In this document: in pieces, positions 1 to 7,533 of the stretch
How the letters are laid out: every line of letters begins with the position of its first letter
How positions within the stretch are numbered: position 1 is the stretch's first letter
NCBI GenBank assembly: GCA_031284225.1
Contig: JAITAH010000392.1
Coordinates: forward strand, 1 to 8,777
DNA: 8,777 nt
Reading direction: 5' to 3'
Origin: Dysgonamonadaceae bacterium
GTDB taxonomy: Bacteria > Bacteroidota > Bacteroidia > Bacteroidales > Azobacteroidaceae
The notes under the pieces: generated by a model
What the model was told of the DNA's origin: nothing
The model's database searches: none
Seen by the model: the letters and a program-made list of their open reading frames with translations, nothing else
Program-made: the position numbers and the translations under genes

Positions 1-2
1 TG

Positions 3-119
3 ACGGTGGTTCCCGACGACAAAGTCGATGAATTGCTCCGGCAAATCCATGAACTGGATCTGCTGACGGAGGCGCAAGGGATTCATGCCTTTGTCTGGGA
101 TATAGAGCGAATGGTTTGA
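3..119 (+). CDS. C-terminal fragment of a small protein, possibly PII-like
   Basis: An open frame enters from the left edge and ends at TGA 117-119, followed at once by TAA. The 38 visible residues begin TVVPDDKVDELLRQIHELD and end in HAFVWDIERMV. The pattern of a short beta strand (TVVP), a helix beginning DDKVDELL, and a closing 'GI-AFVWDIE' strand resembles the C-terminal half of small PII-like (nitrogen regulatory P-II fold) proteins found in Bacteroidetes; this resemblance is from memory and is weak evidence because most of the protein lies outside the window. The frame is supported by its ending just before a strong hairpin terminator. It converges on murQ. Confidence 0.6.
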   Translation, partial: TVVPDDKVDELLRQIHELDLLTEAQGIHAFVWDIERMV

Positions 120-132
120 TAAATTTGATACG

Positions 133-167
133 AAAAAGGGGCGATTGTCAGATCGCTCCTTTTTTTT
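133..167 (+). terminator. Rho-independent terminator, probably bidirectional
   Basis: An 8-bp stem (GGGGCGAT at 138-145 with ATCGCTCC at 152-159, one G-U wobble) closes a 6-nt loop and is followed by eight T (160-167). Five A (133-137) precede the stem, so the reverse strand also reads as hairpin plus T-run. It sits between the convergent upstream gene and murQ and can end both transcripts. Confidence 0.85.
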
Positions 168-204
168 GTCGCGTGAGTTGAGGAACGCCGACAGACGTTT
201 TTTT
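167..204 (+). terminator. Second hairpin plus T-run, tandem terminator
   Basis: TGTCGCGT (167-174) pairs with ACGC (185-188) and GACA (190-193), with C189 bulged and a 10-nt loop. Four bases later there is a run of seven T (198-204). The reverse strand of this hairpin has no useful T-run, so it would only back up termination of the leftmost + strand gene. Confidence 0.45.
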
Positions 205-205
205 A

Positions 206-1012
206 TCATTGTCCCGCCGCATCCAACGCTTTCTTCACCGATCCGTATTTCAAGAGCAACATTTGGGCCTCTTTTCGAGGAATATGCAATTCGTCCATAA
301 TCATCCGTGTGCCGCGTTCCACTAATTTATTATTGGTCAGCTGCATATTGATCATCTTATTGCCTTTCACTCGTCCCATCTTAATCATCAAAGTAGTGGA
401 AATCATATTTAGAATCAGTTTTTGGGTGGTACCTGCTTTCATCCGTGTGCTGCCGGTTACAAATTCCGGTCCCACCACCGCTTCAATAGGATATTCAACC
501 GCCTGCGCCAAAGGAGAGCCGGGATTACAGGTAATACATCCAGTCAACAAACCGTTTTTCCGAGCTTTTTTCACACCGCCTATCACATAAGGCGTCGTTC
601 CCGAAGCGGCAATACCAATCACCGTATCCGCGGTATTAATATGGAAGGCCTGCAATTCTTCCCACGCCCGATCGGGATTATCCTCCGCCGCTTCGACGGC
701 GTTTCGCAGAGCGGTATCGCCGCCGGCTATCAAACCGATAATAATTCCAGGCGATACGCCGAACGTAGGCGGAATTTCGGAAGCATCCAACACGCCTAAC
801 CGGCCGCTGGTGCCGGCGCCCAAATAAAAAACCCTTCCGCCCGAAGGTGTCCGTTCCAATATCCGACTGATAAGTTCTTCGATTTGAGGAATTATTCCCT
901 GAATTATTAAAGGTACTTGAGCGTCTTCCTGATTCATTCCAGTTAAAAGTTCGCTGACCGACATCCGGTCTAAATGCTGAAAAATCGACGGAGATTCTGT
1001 GATACTAACCAT
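206..1012 (-). CDS. murQ: N-acetylmuramic acid 6-phosphate etherase (MurQ)
   Basis: Cytoplasmic SIS-domain enzyme that removes the D-lactyl ether from MurNAc-6-phosphate, giving GlcNAc-6-phosphate and D-lactate, in peptidoglycan recycling or MurNAc use. The 268 residues carry the family hallmarks: FYLGAGTSGRLGVLDASE at 62-79, IAGGDTALRNAVEAAEDN at 95-112, IAASGTTPYVIGG at 134-146, CNPGSP at 162-167, and VTGSTRMKAGTTQKLILNM at 185-203. E79 and E110 line up with the two catalytic glutamates of the E. coli enzyme (Glu83 and Glu114). The protein is about 30 residues shorter than E. coli MurQ, all at the C-terminal helical tail, while the catalytic SIS core is complete. The ATG at 1012 is preceded by AAAGG only a few bases away and agrees with the family N-terminus. 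It is divergent from the glycosyltransferase-permease operon. No MurNAc kinase gene is adjacent within the window. Confidence 0.96.
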   Translation of the reverse strand: MVSITESPSIFQHLDRMSVSELLTGMNQEDAQVPLIIQGIIPQIEELISRILERTPSGGRVFYLGAGTSGRLGVLDASEIPPTFGVSPGIIIGLIAGGDTALRNAVEAAEDNPDRAWEELQAFHINTADTVIGIAASGTTPYVIGGVKKARKNGLLTGCITCNPGSPLAQAVEYPIEAVVGPEFVTGSTRMKAGTTQKLILNMISTTLMIKMGRVKGNKMINMQLTNNKLVERGTRMIMDELHIPRKEAQMLLLKYGSVKKALDAAGQ

Positions 1013-1110
1013 TTTCCTTTTTCTTGTTTTTTACCAAATAGTATTGATAATTTGTATTACAAATTTCTTTTCCTAAACATGCATTGAAGAATAAACACAT
1101 TATTCAGATT

Positions 1111-1141
1111 CAAAATTAATAGATATTCATGAATTTCACAA
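1111..1141 (-). promoter_or_regulatory. Candidate Bacteroidetes-type promoter for murQ
   Basis: On the - strand, TTG (1141-1139) is followed after 20 bp by TAATTTTG (1118-1111), fitting the Bacteroidetes -33 TTG / -7 TAnnTTTG pattern. It would give a leader of roughly 90-95 nt before the murQ ATG. The region is A+T rich, so a chance match is possible. Confidence 0.4.
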
Positions 1142-1194
1142 TGAAATACCGTAAAAATTGGGATATGAAGTTTGTCTTCATCTATTTTTATCCG

Positions 1195-1228
1195 TTTGCA
1201 TATAATTGACGATTTTATGCTAACTTTG
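1195..1228 (+). promoter_or_regulatory. Candidate Bacteroidetes-type promoter for the glycosyltransferase-permease operon
   Basis: TTTG (1195-1198) and TAACTTTG (1221-1228) match the -33 and -7 elements, with a 22-bp spacer, slightly longer than the usual 19-21. The start site would fall about 25 nt before the ATG at 1259. No Shine-Dalgarno sequence precedes that ATG, which is common in this phylum. Confidence 0.5.
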
Positions 1229-1258
1229 AAGCATCATTAATTTTATCAAATTTCACAC

Positions 1259-2728
1259 ATGGATAAAAATATTACCTGCTTTTTGCCATACAGTACGGAA
1301 AACAACGCCAAAACCACCGTGGCCGCATTGCGGATGTGCAGCGCAATAGGCGATATTATTATCATTCATAACAACACGCCGGACGTAGTTTTACCCGATG
1401 GTTGTAAGGGTTTGATCGCCGGTACCTTGCAGCAAACGCAAACATTAAAAACTTTGGCGAACGAAATTCACACGACTTACGCCTTATTATATATACAGTC
1501 TTTGCCCCTGCAATTGGGCGCATACGCTATCGATCGGCTATTGCAGGTCGCCGGCGACACGCAAAGCGGACTGCTCTATACCGATTGCTACAAAATAAAA
1601 AACGGCATTCAACAAGAGAATCCGGTAATTGATTATCAGGAAGGCAGTTTGCGCGATGATTTCGATTTCGGTTCATTGTTGTTGTATCGTTCCGACGCTT
1701 TTATAGAAGCGGTAAACCGGATGGACGTCGATTACCAATCGGCCGCCCTGTATGATTTACGTTTGAAAATTTCCCAAAAATACCGACTGTTCCATTTGCA
1801 GGAACCGCTTTATACGGAACGGGAAACCGATAACCGTCCATCGGGCGAAAAAATCTTCGATTACGTGAACCTGAAAAACCGGCAATCGCAAATCGAAATG
1901 GAACAGGTTTGTACCCGCCACTTGAAAGACGTCGGGGCATGGCTGAAACCCGAATTTACGCCTGTCATCTTTTCCGAAGAAACATTTCCCGTGGAAGCCT
2001 CCGTCGTCATACCGGTGCGTAATCGGGAAAAAACGATTGAAGAGGCCGTCCGCTCGGCGTTGAAGCAGGAAACCCGCTTTCCGTTCAACCTGATCGTAGT
2101 CGATAACCACTCTACCGATCGGACTACGGAAATTTTACGAAAAATAGCCGCTGTCAATTCCCGTTTGATTCACGTCCTTCCCGACCGGAACGATTTAGGC
2201 ATCGGCGGTTGCTGGAACAGCGCTATTATGCATCCGGAATGTGGAAAATTCGCCATTCAACTCGATAGCGACGACTTATATATCGACAATCAGGTTATCC
2301 AAACGATTGTCGATGCGTTTTATGAACAGAATTGCGCCATGATTGTGGGAACTTACCAAATGGTGAATTTCAAACTGGAAGAAATCCCGCCCGGCGCTAT
2401 CGATCATCGCGAATGGACGCCGGACAACGGACGAAACAATGCTTTACGAATCAACGGATTGGGCGCTCCGCGCGCTTTCTACACTCCGGTATTGCGAAAA
2501 ATCAAACTTCCCAATACCAGTTATGGCGAAGATTATGCCGTGGGCTTGTCTATTTCGCGAAGCTATCGCATCGGACGCATATACAAGCCTTTATACTTGT
2601 GCCGTCGTTGGGACGATAATTCCGACGCTTCCTTAGATATTCATAAACAAAATGCCCATAATTTCTACAAAGACCGTATTCGGACAATAGAATTATTGGC
2701 GAGAAAAGCGGCAAACCATGGAAAATAA
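1259..2728 (+). CDS. Family 2 glycosyltransferase with an extra N-terminal domain
   Basis: A GT-A fold glycosyltransferase, 489 residues, no signal peptide or membrane segment, so cytoplasmic. The catalytic domain starts near residue 246: ASVVIPVRNREKTIEEAV (247-264), the nucleotide-binding VVDNHSTDRTTEIL (280-293), the metal-binding DSDD (336-339, DxD motif), and the likely acceptor-side GEDYA (423-427) followed by RRWDDNSDAS (449-458). Residues 1-245 are an additional domain; LLYTDCYKI (105-113) and FGSLLLYRSDAF (137-148) resemble the DxD region and the following strand of another GT-A domain, but without a nucleotide-binding start motif, so it may be a degenerate second transferase domain. 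The sugar donor and acceptor cannot be read from sequence. It is the first gene of a two-gene unit; its last 11 bp overlap the AmpG-like permease gene, and murQ lies divergently upstream, which suggests (inference) a task linked to cell-wall sugars. Start ATG 1259 follows a candidate promoter at a short distance. Confidence 0.9.
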   Translation: MDKNITCFLPYSTENNAKTTVAALRMCSAIGDIIIIHNNTPDVVLPDGCKGLIAGTLQQTQTLKTLANEIHTTYALLYIQSLPLQLGAYAIDRLLQVAGDTQSGLLYTDCYKIKNGIQQENPVIDYQEGSLRDDFDFGSLLLYRSDAFIEAVNRMDVDYQSAALYDLRLKISQKYRLFHLQEPLYTERETDNRPSGEKIFDYVNLKNRQSQIEMEQVCTRHLKDVGAWLKPEFTPVIFSEETFPVEASVVIPVRNREKTIEEAVRSALKQETRFPFNLIVVDNHSTDRTTEILRKIAAVNSRLIHVLPDRNDLGIGGCWNSAIMHPECGKFAIQLDSDDLYIDNQVIQTIVDAFYEQNCAMIVGTYQMVNFKLEEIPPGAIDHREWTPDNGRNNALRINGLGAPRAFYTPVLRKIKLPNTSYGEDYAVGLSISRSYRIGRIYKPLYLCRRWDDNSDASLDIHKQNAHNFYKDRIRTIELLARKAANHGK

Positions 2729-3992
2729 GAAAACCCGTTCGCCTTGGGCATGGATTCCCTCGCTATATCTGGCGGAAGGCTTGCCATACGTAGCGGTAAC
2801 GAGTATATCGGTCATCATGTACAAGCGAATGGGAATTTCCAATACCGATATTGCCCTCTATACCAGTTGGCTCTATTTACCCTGGGTAATCAAGCCGCTG
2901 TGGAGTCCTTTCGTGGATTTGCTGAAAACAAAGCGCTGGTGGATTGTCGTCATGCAACTGTTTATTGGAGCTGGGTGTGCCGGAATTGCTTTCACGATTC
3001 CTTTACCCTTCTTTTTCCGTTCGACGCTGGCTTTCTTCTGGCTGATGGCCTTCAGTTCGGCAACCCACGATATTGCAGCGGACGGCTTTTATATGCTCGG
3101 TCTGGATGTCAATCAACAAGCCATGTATGTCGGCATCCGGAGTACTTTTTACCGAGTGGCGACCATTCTGGGACAGGGAGCGCTCATTTTTTTAGCCGGA
3201 TTACTCGAAAAAAATTTCGGTAACATTCCGTTTGCCTGGTCGATTACATTCTTTATAATGGCAGGACTTTTTGTCTTTTTCAGTTTCTACCACAAGATTT
3301 TTCTACCTCGTCCAACGTCGGACAAGCAGGAAATGCAACGGACGCCCAAAGATGTCCTGAAAGAATTTTCGGTAACGATCGTATCTTTCTTCCGCAAGCC
3401 GCAAGTGGGAACTGCGCTGTTTTTCATGCTTACTTTTCGTTTTTCGGAAGCCCAACTGCTAAAATTGATCAATCCCTTTCTACTGGATTCCAAAGATGCG
3501 GGCGGCTTGGGATTGACTACAAGCGAAGTCGGTTTGGTTTACGGAACCGTCGGAATCATCGGACTTACTTTGGGCGGAATTATCGGCGGCGTCGCCGCAG
3601 CCCGCGGCGGACTGAAAAAATGGTTGTGGCCAATGACGCTCAGCATGTTACTCACTGCCGTTACTTTTGTTTATTTGAGTTTTTCACAAACCGAGGATTT
3701 ACTGACCATTAATATTTGTGTGTTTGTCGAACAATTCGGTTACGGCTTCGGCTTCACCGCTTACATGCTGTACCTGATGTATTTTTCCGAAGGCCGCCAC
3801 AAAACCGCTCATTACGCTATTTGTACGGGATTCATGGCCTTAGGCATGATGCTTCCCGGCATGTTCGCCGGCTGGTTGCAGGAACAATTAGGATATAATC
3901 AATTCTTTATCTGGGTGATGGCTTGCAGTATCATCCCCGTCATAGCTGTGTCGTTGTTGAAGATTGACCCGGCATACGGGAAGAAAAATTAG
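2718..3992 (+). CDS. AmpG-like MFS permease, probably for MurNAc or muropeptides
   Basis: Inner-membrane major facilitator protein of 424 residues with about 12 hydrophobic helices (roughly 11-33, 45-66, 75-97, 101-125, 145-162, 172-192, 228-250, 270-293, 303-321, 330-355, 365-385, 396-415) and a charged central loop at 194-216. SLYLAEGLPYV near residue 16 and SATHDIAADGFYML (114-127) match the pattern of the AmpG / acetyl-CoA-transporter branch of the MFS, where AmpG proteins import anhydromuropeptides. The Tannerella forsythia MurNAc transporter MurT is a functional precedent for a MurNAc permease encoded beside murQ in this phylum; orthology to it cannot be judged here. The ATG lies inside the 3' end of the glycosyltransferase gene (11-bp overlap ATGGAAAATAA), indicating translational coupling. 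Substrate is inferred from family and from murQ being close by. AmpG itself is often longer at the C-terminus; this protein ends soon after helix 12. Confidence 0.88.
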   Translation: MENKKTRSPWAWIPSLYLAEGLPYVAVTSISVIMYKRMGISNTDIALYTSWLYLPWVIKPLWSPFVDLLKTKRWWIVVMQLFIGAGCAGIAFTIPLPFFFRSTLAFFWLMAFSSATHDIAADGFYMLGLDVNQQAMYVGIRSTFYRVATILGQGALIFLAGLLEKNFGNIPFAWSITFFIMAGLFVFFSFYHKIFLPRPTSDKQEMQRTPKDVLKEFSVTIVSFFRKPQVGTALFFMLTFRFSEAQLLKLINPFLLDSKDAGGLGLTTSEVGLVYGTVGIIGLTLGGIIGGVAAARGGLKKWLWPMTLSMLLTAVTFVYLSFSQTEDLLTINICVFVEQFGYGFGFTAYMLYLMYFSEGRHKTAHYAICTGFMALGMMLPGMFAGWLQEQLGYNQFFIWVMACSIIPVIAVSLLKIDPAYGKKN

Positions 3993-3994
3993 CG

Positions 3995-4011
3995 GCAAGT
4001 ATCCGGCTTGC
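3995..4011 (+). terminator. Weak hairpin after the permease gene
   Basis: GCAAG (3995-3999) pairs with CTTGC (4007-4011) around a 7-nt loop, immediately after the permease stop codon. No T-run follows, so it is a poor intrinsic terminator and may only protect the 3' end. Confidence 0.25.
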
Positions 4012-4113
4012 TATTTGCTAAAATGTTAATTAACTATTAATATGAATATCGTACCATCGCGCTATTTTTCCGGATTTACAAACTAATATTCGCTTTTATT
4101 CGAATTTCAAATC

Positions 4114-4144
4114 TTGTACGGTTACTATAAAGTACTTATTTTTG
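4114..4144 (+). promoter_or_regulatory. Bacteroidetes-type promoter for the PD40-amidase operon
   Basis: TTG (4114-4116), a 20-bp spacer, and TATTTTTG (4137-4144) fit the -33/-7 pattern exactly. Transcription would start near 4151, leaving a leader of about 70 nt before the ATG at 4219. This leader contains AGGAGG at 4157-4162, too far from the start codon to act as its ribosome binding site. The remaining gap from 3993 to 4113 shows only A+T-rich sequence and the weak hairpin. Confidence 0.6.
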
Positions 4145-4218
4145 CACCGCATATTTAGGAGGAAAAAGGGATAAAACTCTCCAGATTTATGTGTAAGTTT
4201 TTTTAATTTTTATTAAGC

Positions 4219-4929
4219 ATGAAAAAGCAAATTTTTATCATGTCGCTTTTATTATGTTTTGGCACAGGCATGTACGCCCAACCGAAAGCGACCGGCGAAC
4301 CGATAGTAATCGCCAAAATGAACGAACCGTTGCGGATGCCCGTATGGTCGCCCGACGGAACGAAGTTATCAATCACCTCGTTGAAAAACGACGGATTATG
4401 GGAAGTTTCCAGCAATGGCTCCCATTTCAGGCAAGTATCGACCAAGACCGGAGCGGGGAATCAGTTGAGAGCGGCGACGGCCAACAACATCCATCCGCTT
4501 ATCAAGAAAATGGCGGACGATCCGGCCAACGCAGCCGCTCAAATCGAATCCTTGAAAACATTGAAAGATTATCTGATTTTCAATCCGGTACTGTCGCCCA
4601 CAGGCGATAAAATCGTCTTTCAAGTCAGCGACGGCAAAGGCCTGTATGTTTGCAATTCCGACGGTTCCGGCCTGCGCAGCCTCGGAAAAGGCGAACGCGC
4701 TACCTGGACAATCGACGGTAAATACATCGTCGTTATGCAAATTGAAGATAACGGCGAAGTCGTTACCAAAGGCGAATTGATCAGTATTAATATCGCCAGC
4801 GGCGAACGAAGCCTCTTGTTGTCTTCGGAGAAATACATTGCGCTCAGTCCGGCCATATCGCCCGACGGAAAGAAAATCGCTTTCGAGGAATATGCCAGCG
4901 GCGCTATTTATGTTATGGATATTCAATAA
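4219..4929 (+). CDS. Secreted PD40 / TolB-like beta-propeller repeat protein
   Basis: 236 residues. Residues 1-20 are a signal peptide (MKK, hydrophobic core, cleavage likely after MYA before QPKA), so the protein is exported to the periplasm or beyond. Three clear PD40 (WD40-like) blade motifs are visible: MPVWSPDGTKLSITS (40-54), NPVLSPTGDKIVFQV (122-136) and SPAISPDGKKIAFEE (210-224), plus a weaker one, ATWTIDGKYIVVMQ (161-174). Between the first and second blade, residues about 75-118 form an insert rich in Ala, Lys and Asn that looks helical. Four blades are too few for a closed propeller, which usually has six or seven, so it may be a partial propeller, dimerise, or pack on a partner. 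It starts a two-gene unit and ends 15 bp before the amidase ATG; a supporting role for the amidase (binding or positioning) is inference from this pairing. It is not TolB itself: no TolB N-terminal domain and no tol-pal neighbours. Confidence 0.85.
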   Translation: MKKQIFIMSLLLCFGTGMYAQPKATGEPIVIAKMNEPLRMPVWSPDGTKLSITSLKNDGLWEVSSNGSHFRQVSTKTGAGNQLRAATANNIHPLIKKMADDPANAAAQIESLKTLKDYLIFNPVLSPTGDKIVFQVSDGKGLYVCNSDGSGLRSLGKGERATWTIDGKYIVVMQIEDNGEVVTKGELISINIASGERSLLLSSEKYIALSPAISPDGKKIAFEEYASGAIYVMDIQ

Positions 4930-4932
4930 AAA

Positions 4933-4937
4933 AGGAG
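4933..4937 (+). promoter_or_regulatory. Strong Shine-Dalgarno site for the amidase
   Basis: AGGAG lies 7 bp before the ATG at 4945, in the 15-bp gap after the PD40 stop codon. Most other starts in this window lack such a well-spaced site, so it supports this start and suggests the second gene of the operon is translated independently. Confidence 0.6.
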
Positions 4938-4944
4938 AAAAATT

Positions 4945-7503
4945 ATGAAAAAAAATATATATCTTATTGTATTATTGTTGGTCTTGAATTTCTTATTCGC
5001 CGGCAGCGCCGTAGCGCAAAACAAAGTAACCGGCATGAGTAACATAAAATTGTTCCTCGATCCGGGATATTCCGGAAAAGAAAATCAGGGATTGTACAAA
5101 TACAGCGAAGCGGAAAAAACGCTTCGCGTAGCGAAAGCCATTAAAGAATACTTGCTTACCTACACCGATATGCAGGAGGCGAATATCAAATTGAGCCGCG
5201 AAGACGACAACGTTACCGTTTCGTTGACGGAACGTACCGACGCAGCTAACGCCTGGGGCGCCGATTTCTATTATTCGATACACAGCGCCACCGGCGATCC
5301 TTCTGCAAATTCCACTCTGTTCATGTATGGCGGTTGGAAGGTCAATGGCGTTGTCTCTGAAAAAACGCCGGCCGGCGGAAAAGCCTTTGGCGAAATCATT
5401 ATGCCTAATCTGACCAGCGTATTACGGGTATCCTCGCGCGGTAATTGGGCCGACCGGATCTATTATGACTCTGCCGCGCAAACCCATAGCAATCCTTCTC
5501 CCTATTTGCACGTCAACCGCGAATCGCGTATGGCCTCCCTGTTGAGCGAAGCCGGATTTCACACCAATCCCACCCAACAGGCGCGCAACCTGAACGACGA
5601 CTGGAAAAAACTGGAAGGCTATGCCGCTTACCAATCGCTCGTGAAATTCCTGTCGTCCCAATACGGAACAACGCCGGCAAATCCTGTGCAAATCGGTATT
5701 GCTACCGGATTTATCACCGACACTGAAACCGGCCTACCGGTCAATGGCGCAAAAGTTACCATCAAGGGGGAAGACTTCTATAAAGAGTATGTAACCGACT
5801 CGTATGCCAGTCTGTTCTATAACTATTCTACTAAACCGAACGAAATACATAACGGTTTTTATTTTATGGAAGGTCTAACGCCCGGTATAACTTACGAGGT
5901 AACCGCCGAAGCGTCCGGATTCCAAAAACAGCAAGCGCAATTAACCATTCCGGCCACGATAGGCGCTACGACTATAGACGGTTTGGGCGTTCTGGACATT
6001 CAATTATTGAACGAAAAACCAGCAGTGGTAAGCGCTGCGGAACCCTCGAATACGACAAATGTTTCGCTCGAAAAACCGATTATCCTCACGTTTAGCCGGA
6101 AAATGGATCGCGCCAGCGTAGAATCAGCCCTCAGCCTGTCGCCGACGGATCCCGTAACCTGTAGCTGGAGCAACGATTATACTTTGCAAATCAATATTTC
6201 GAAATTAGCATTCCAAACCAATTATACTTTAACGATTGACGCGACTGTCGCCAAAAATGCGGCCACCAACGATTTTCTGGATGGAGACAACGACGGATGG
6301 CAAGGCGGTAATTATGTAATGACATTTAAAACCGCCGCGCAAGACCTGATCCCGCCAACGGTTGTATCCTACGATCCGGCCAACGCTTCCCAACCGGAAG
6401 TCTTGCGCCCGATTGTACGCATCCAGTTTAGCGAACCTCTCGACGAAGCGTCCATCGCTCCCAACCAGATTACCGTGCTGGACGACAATAACGAAACGGT
6501 AGGCGGCAAACAAGAATATACGGCAGTTAATAACGTCGGCGTATTGCATTATTTCTTCAGCGCCGATTTGATTGCGGGTAAAACCTATACCGTAAAAATG
6601 ACGAAAGGCGCGCTGGCCGACCGTTACGGCAATGCCGTCGATTTACCGACAGCCGGTTTGGAATATTCGTTCACATTACGCCCGCGGAAAATCAGTTTGG
6701 TTACGGTTATCGACGATTTTGAATCCGGAACCGGCGGTTGGCCAACCTATCCGAAAGCCCATTCGGAAACTACAACCGGCGTGAATGAAGACATTACCCG
6801 CGTGAGCGCTTCTTCCCTGACGGCTTTGGCCGAAAGCGCGCAAAGTATGATATTGGATTACCAATGGACGCAAGATCCCGGTTCGAAGGTCATTCAGCTT
6901 ACGAAGACCGACGCTTCGCCCACATTCGTTCAAGCGGCCGACAATACGCTTCAAGCGTATATATTCGGCGACGCCAGCGGATCGCAACTGCGTTTCAGCA
7001 TACGACAGGGGACAACCGGTACAATCTGGTCTTGTCGGCCGATTACCATCGACTGGGCCGGCTGGAAACTGGTATCGTGGAAACCGGGCGTAGCCGGCGA
7101 CGGCGAAACGTGGTTGACCGGCTCCGGCCCTATCCCGGACGATACTCAAGTGAACTTTGCTTGTTTCGGATTGCACGGCGCCGCCAACCCGAACTACCAA
7201 CCTTCGTTCATCGTTTTCGATAATATGCAGGTAGTGAAAATAGGCAATCCTTTGCCCACTTCCCTCTCGGAGGTGAAAGCAGACGAAATCAGCGTAACTA
7301 CGGGTGATAAAACCATACAGATAACGGCTTCTCAAACGATTAACGATATCCGCATTTATTCGATCGGCGGCGAATTAGTCAAATCCGCTCAACCGGAACA
7401 ATCTTCGTACCAAATCCCGACCGGCGATTGGACGCAAGGCGTATATATCGTGAAGGTAGCGACCGGAACCGCTCAAAAGAATGTGAAAATACTCATAAAG
7501 TAA
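4945..7503 (+). CDS. Multidomain N-acetylmuramoyl-L-alanine amidase exported by type IX secretion
   Basis: 852 residues. Residues 1-25 are a signal peptide (cleavage likely around AVAQ). Residues 34-240 are an Amidase_3-type zinc amidase domain, which cuts the bond between MurNAc and L-alanine of peptidoglycan: E57 (second metal ligand position, SEAEKTL), H113 in YYSIHSAT (third ligand) and E202 in LLSEAGFHTNP (catalytic Glu). The first ligand, normally His in LDPGH, is Tyr here: LFLDPGYSG, Y42. Then follow a carboxypeptidase-regulatory-like domain (about 251-355, GFITDTETGLPVNGAKV), two Big_5-like Ig domains (about 359-463 and 469-578, each starting PxVVSxxP and ending in a TFK or TLRP strand), a jelly-roll-like, possibly carbohydrate-binding region (about 587-766, VIDDFESGTGGW to IVFDNMQVVKI), and a C-terminal type A sorting domain for type IX secretion (about 780-852, IRIYSIGGELVKS, GVYIVKVATG, final KNVKILIK). 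The protein is thus expected outside or on the outer membrane. It is co-transcribed with the PD40 gene. Confidence 0.92.
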   Translation: MKKNIYLIVLLLVLNFLFAGSAVAQNKVTGMSNIKLFLDPGYSGKENQGLYKYSEAEKTLRVAKAIKEYLLTYTDMQEANIKLSREDDNVTVSLTERTDAANAWGADFYYSIHSATGDPSANSTLFMYGGWKVNGVVSEKTPAGGKAFGEIIMPNLTSVLRVSSRGNWADRIYYDSAAQTHSNPSPYLHVNRESRMASLLSEAGFHTNPTQQARNLNDDWKKLEGYAAYQSLVKFLSSQYGTTPANPVQIGIATGFITDTETGLPVNGAKVTIKGEDFYKEYVTDSYASLFYNYSTKPNEIHNGFYFMEGLTPGITYEVTAEASGFQKQQAQLTIPATIGATTIDGLGVLDIQLLNEKPAVVSAAEPSNTTNVSLEKPIILTFSRKMDRASVESALSLSPTDPVTCSWSNDYTLQINISKLAFQTNYTLTIDATVAKNAATNDFLDGDNDGWQGGNYVMTFKTAAQDLIPPTVVSYDPANASQPEVLRPIVRIQFSEPLDEASIAPNQITVLDDNNETVGGKQEYTAVNNVGVLHYFFSADLIAGKTYTVKMTKGALADRYGNAVDLPTAGLEYSFTLRPRKISLVTVIDDFESGTGGWPTYPKAHSETTTGVNEDITRVSASSLTALAESAQSMILDYQWTQDPGSKVIQLTKTDASPTFVQAADNTLQAYIFGDASGSQLRFSIRQGTTGTIWSCRPITIDWAGWKLVSWKPGVAGDGETWLTGSGPIPDDTQVNFACFGLHGAANPNYQPSFIVFDNMQVVKIGNPLPTSLSEVKADEISVTTGDKTIQITASQTINDIRIYSIGGELVKSAQPEQSSYQIPTGDWTQGVYIVKVATGTAQKNVKILIK

Positions 7504-7533
7504 AACATTTATTGTTGATAATCATTGGATTGT

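Noticed and set aside
309..799. Open frames on the + strand at 309-590 and 422-799
   Set aside because: They lie antisense to murQ, whose protein is clearly recognisable along its whole length; their translations have no recognisable features.
4157..4182. GGAG/CTCC pairing in the PD40 leader as a possible riboswitch
   Set aside because: The stem is only 4 bp with a long loop and there is no second structure or known riboswitch motif.
4189..4206. Five-codon mini-ORF (MCKFF) in the leader of the PD40 gene
   Set aside because: It is too short and lacks a well-placed ribosome site; the AGGAGG at 4157 is about 26 bp upstream. No attenuator hairpins were seen.
4396..4926. A 176-codon open frame on the - strand
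   Set aside because: It lies antisense to the PD40 gene, which has a signal peptide and repeat motifs; the antisense translation shows nothing recognisable.
6676..7335. A 219-codon open frame on the - strand
   Set aside because: It is antisense to the amidase gene, is rich in Arg and Gly as expected from a shadow frame, and has no start context or domain.
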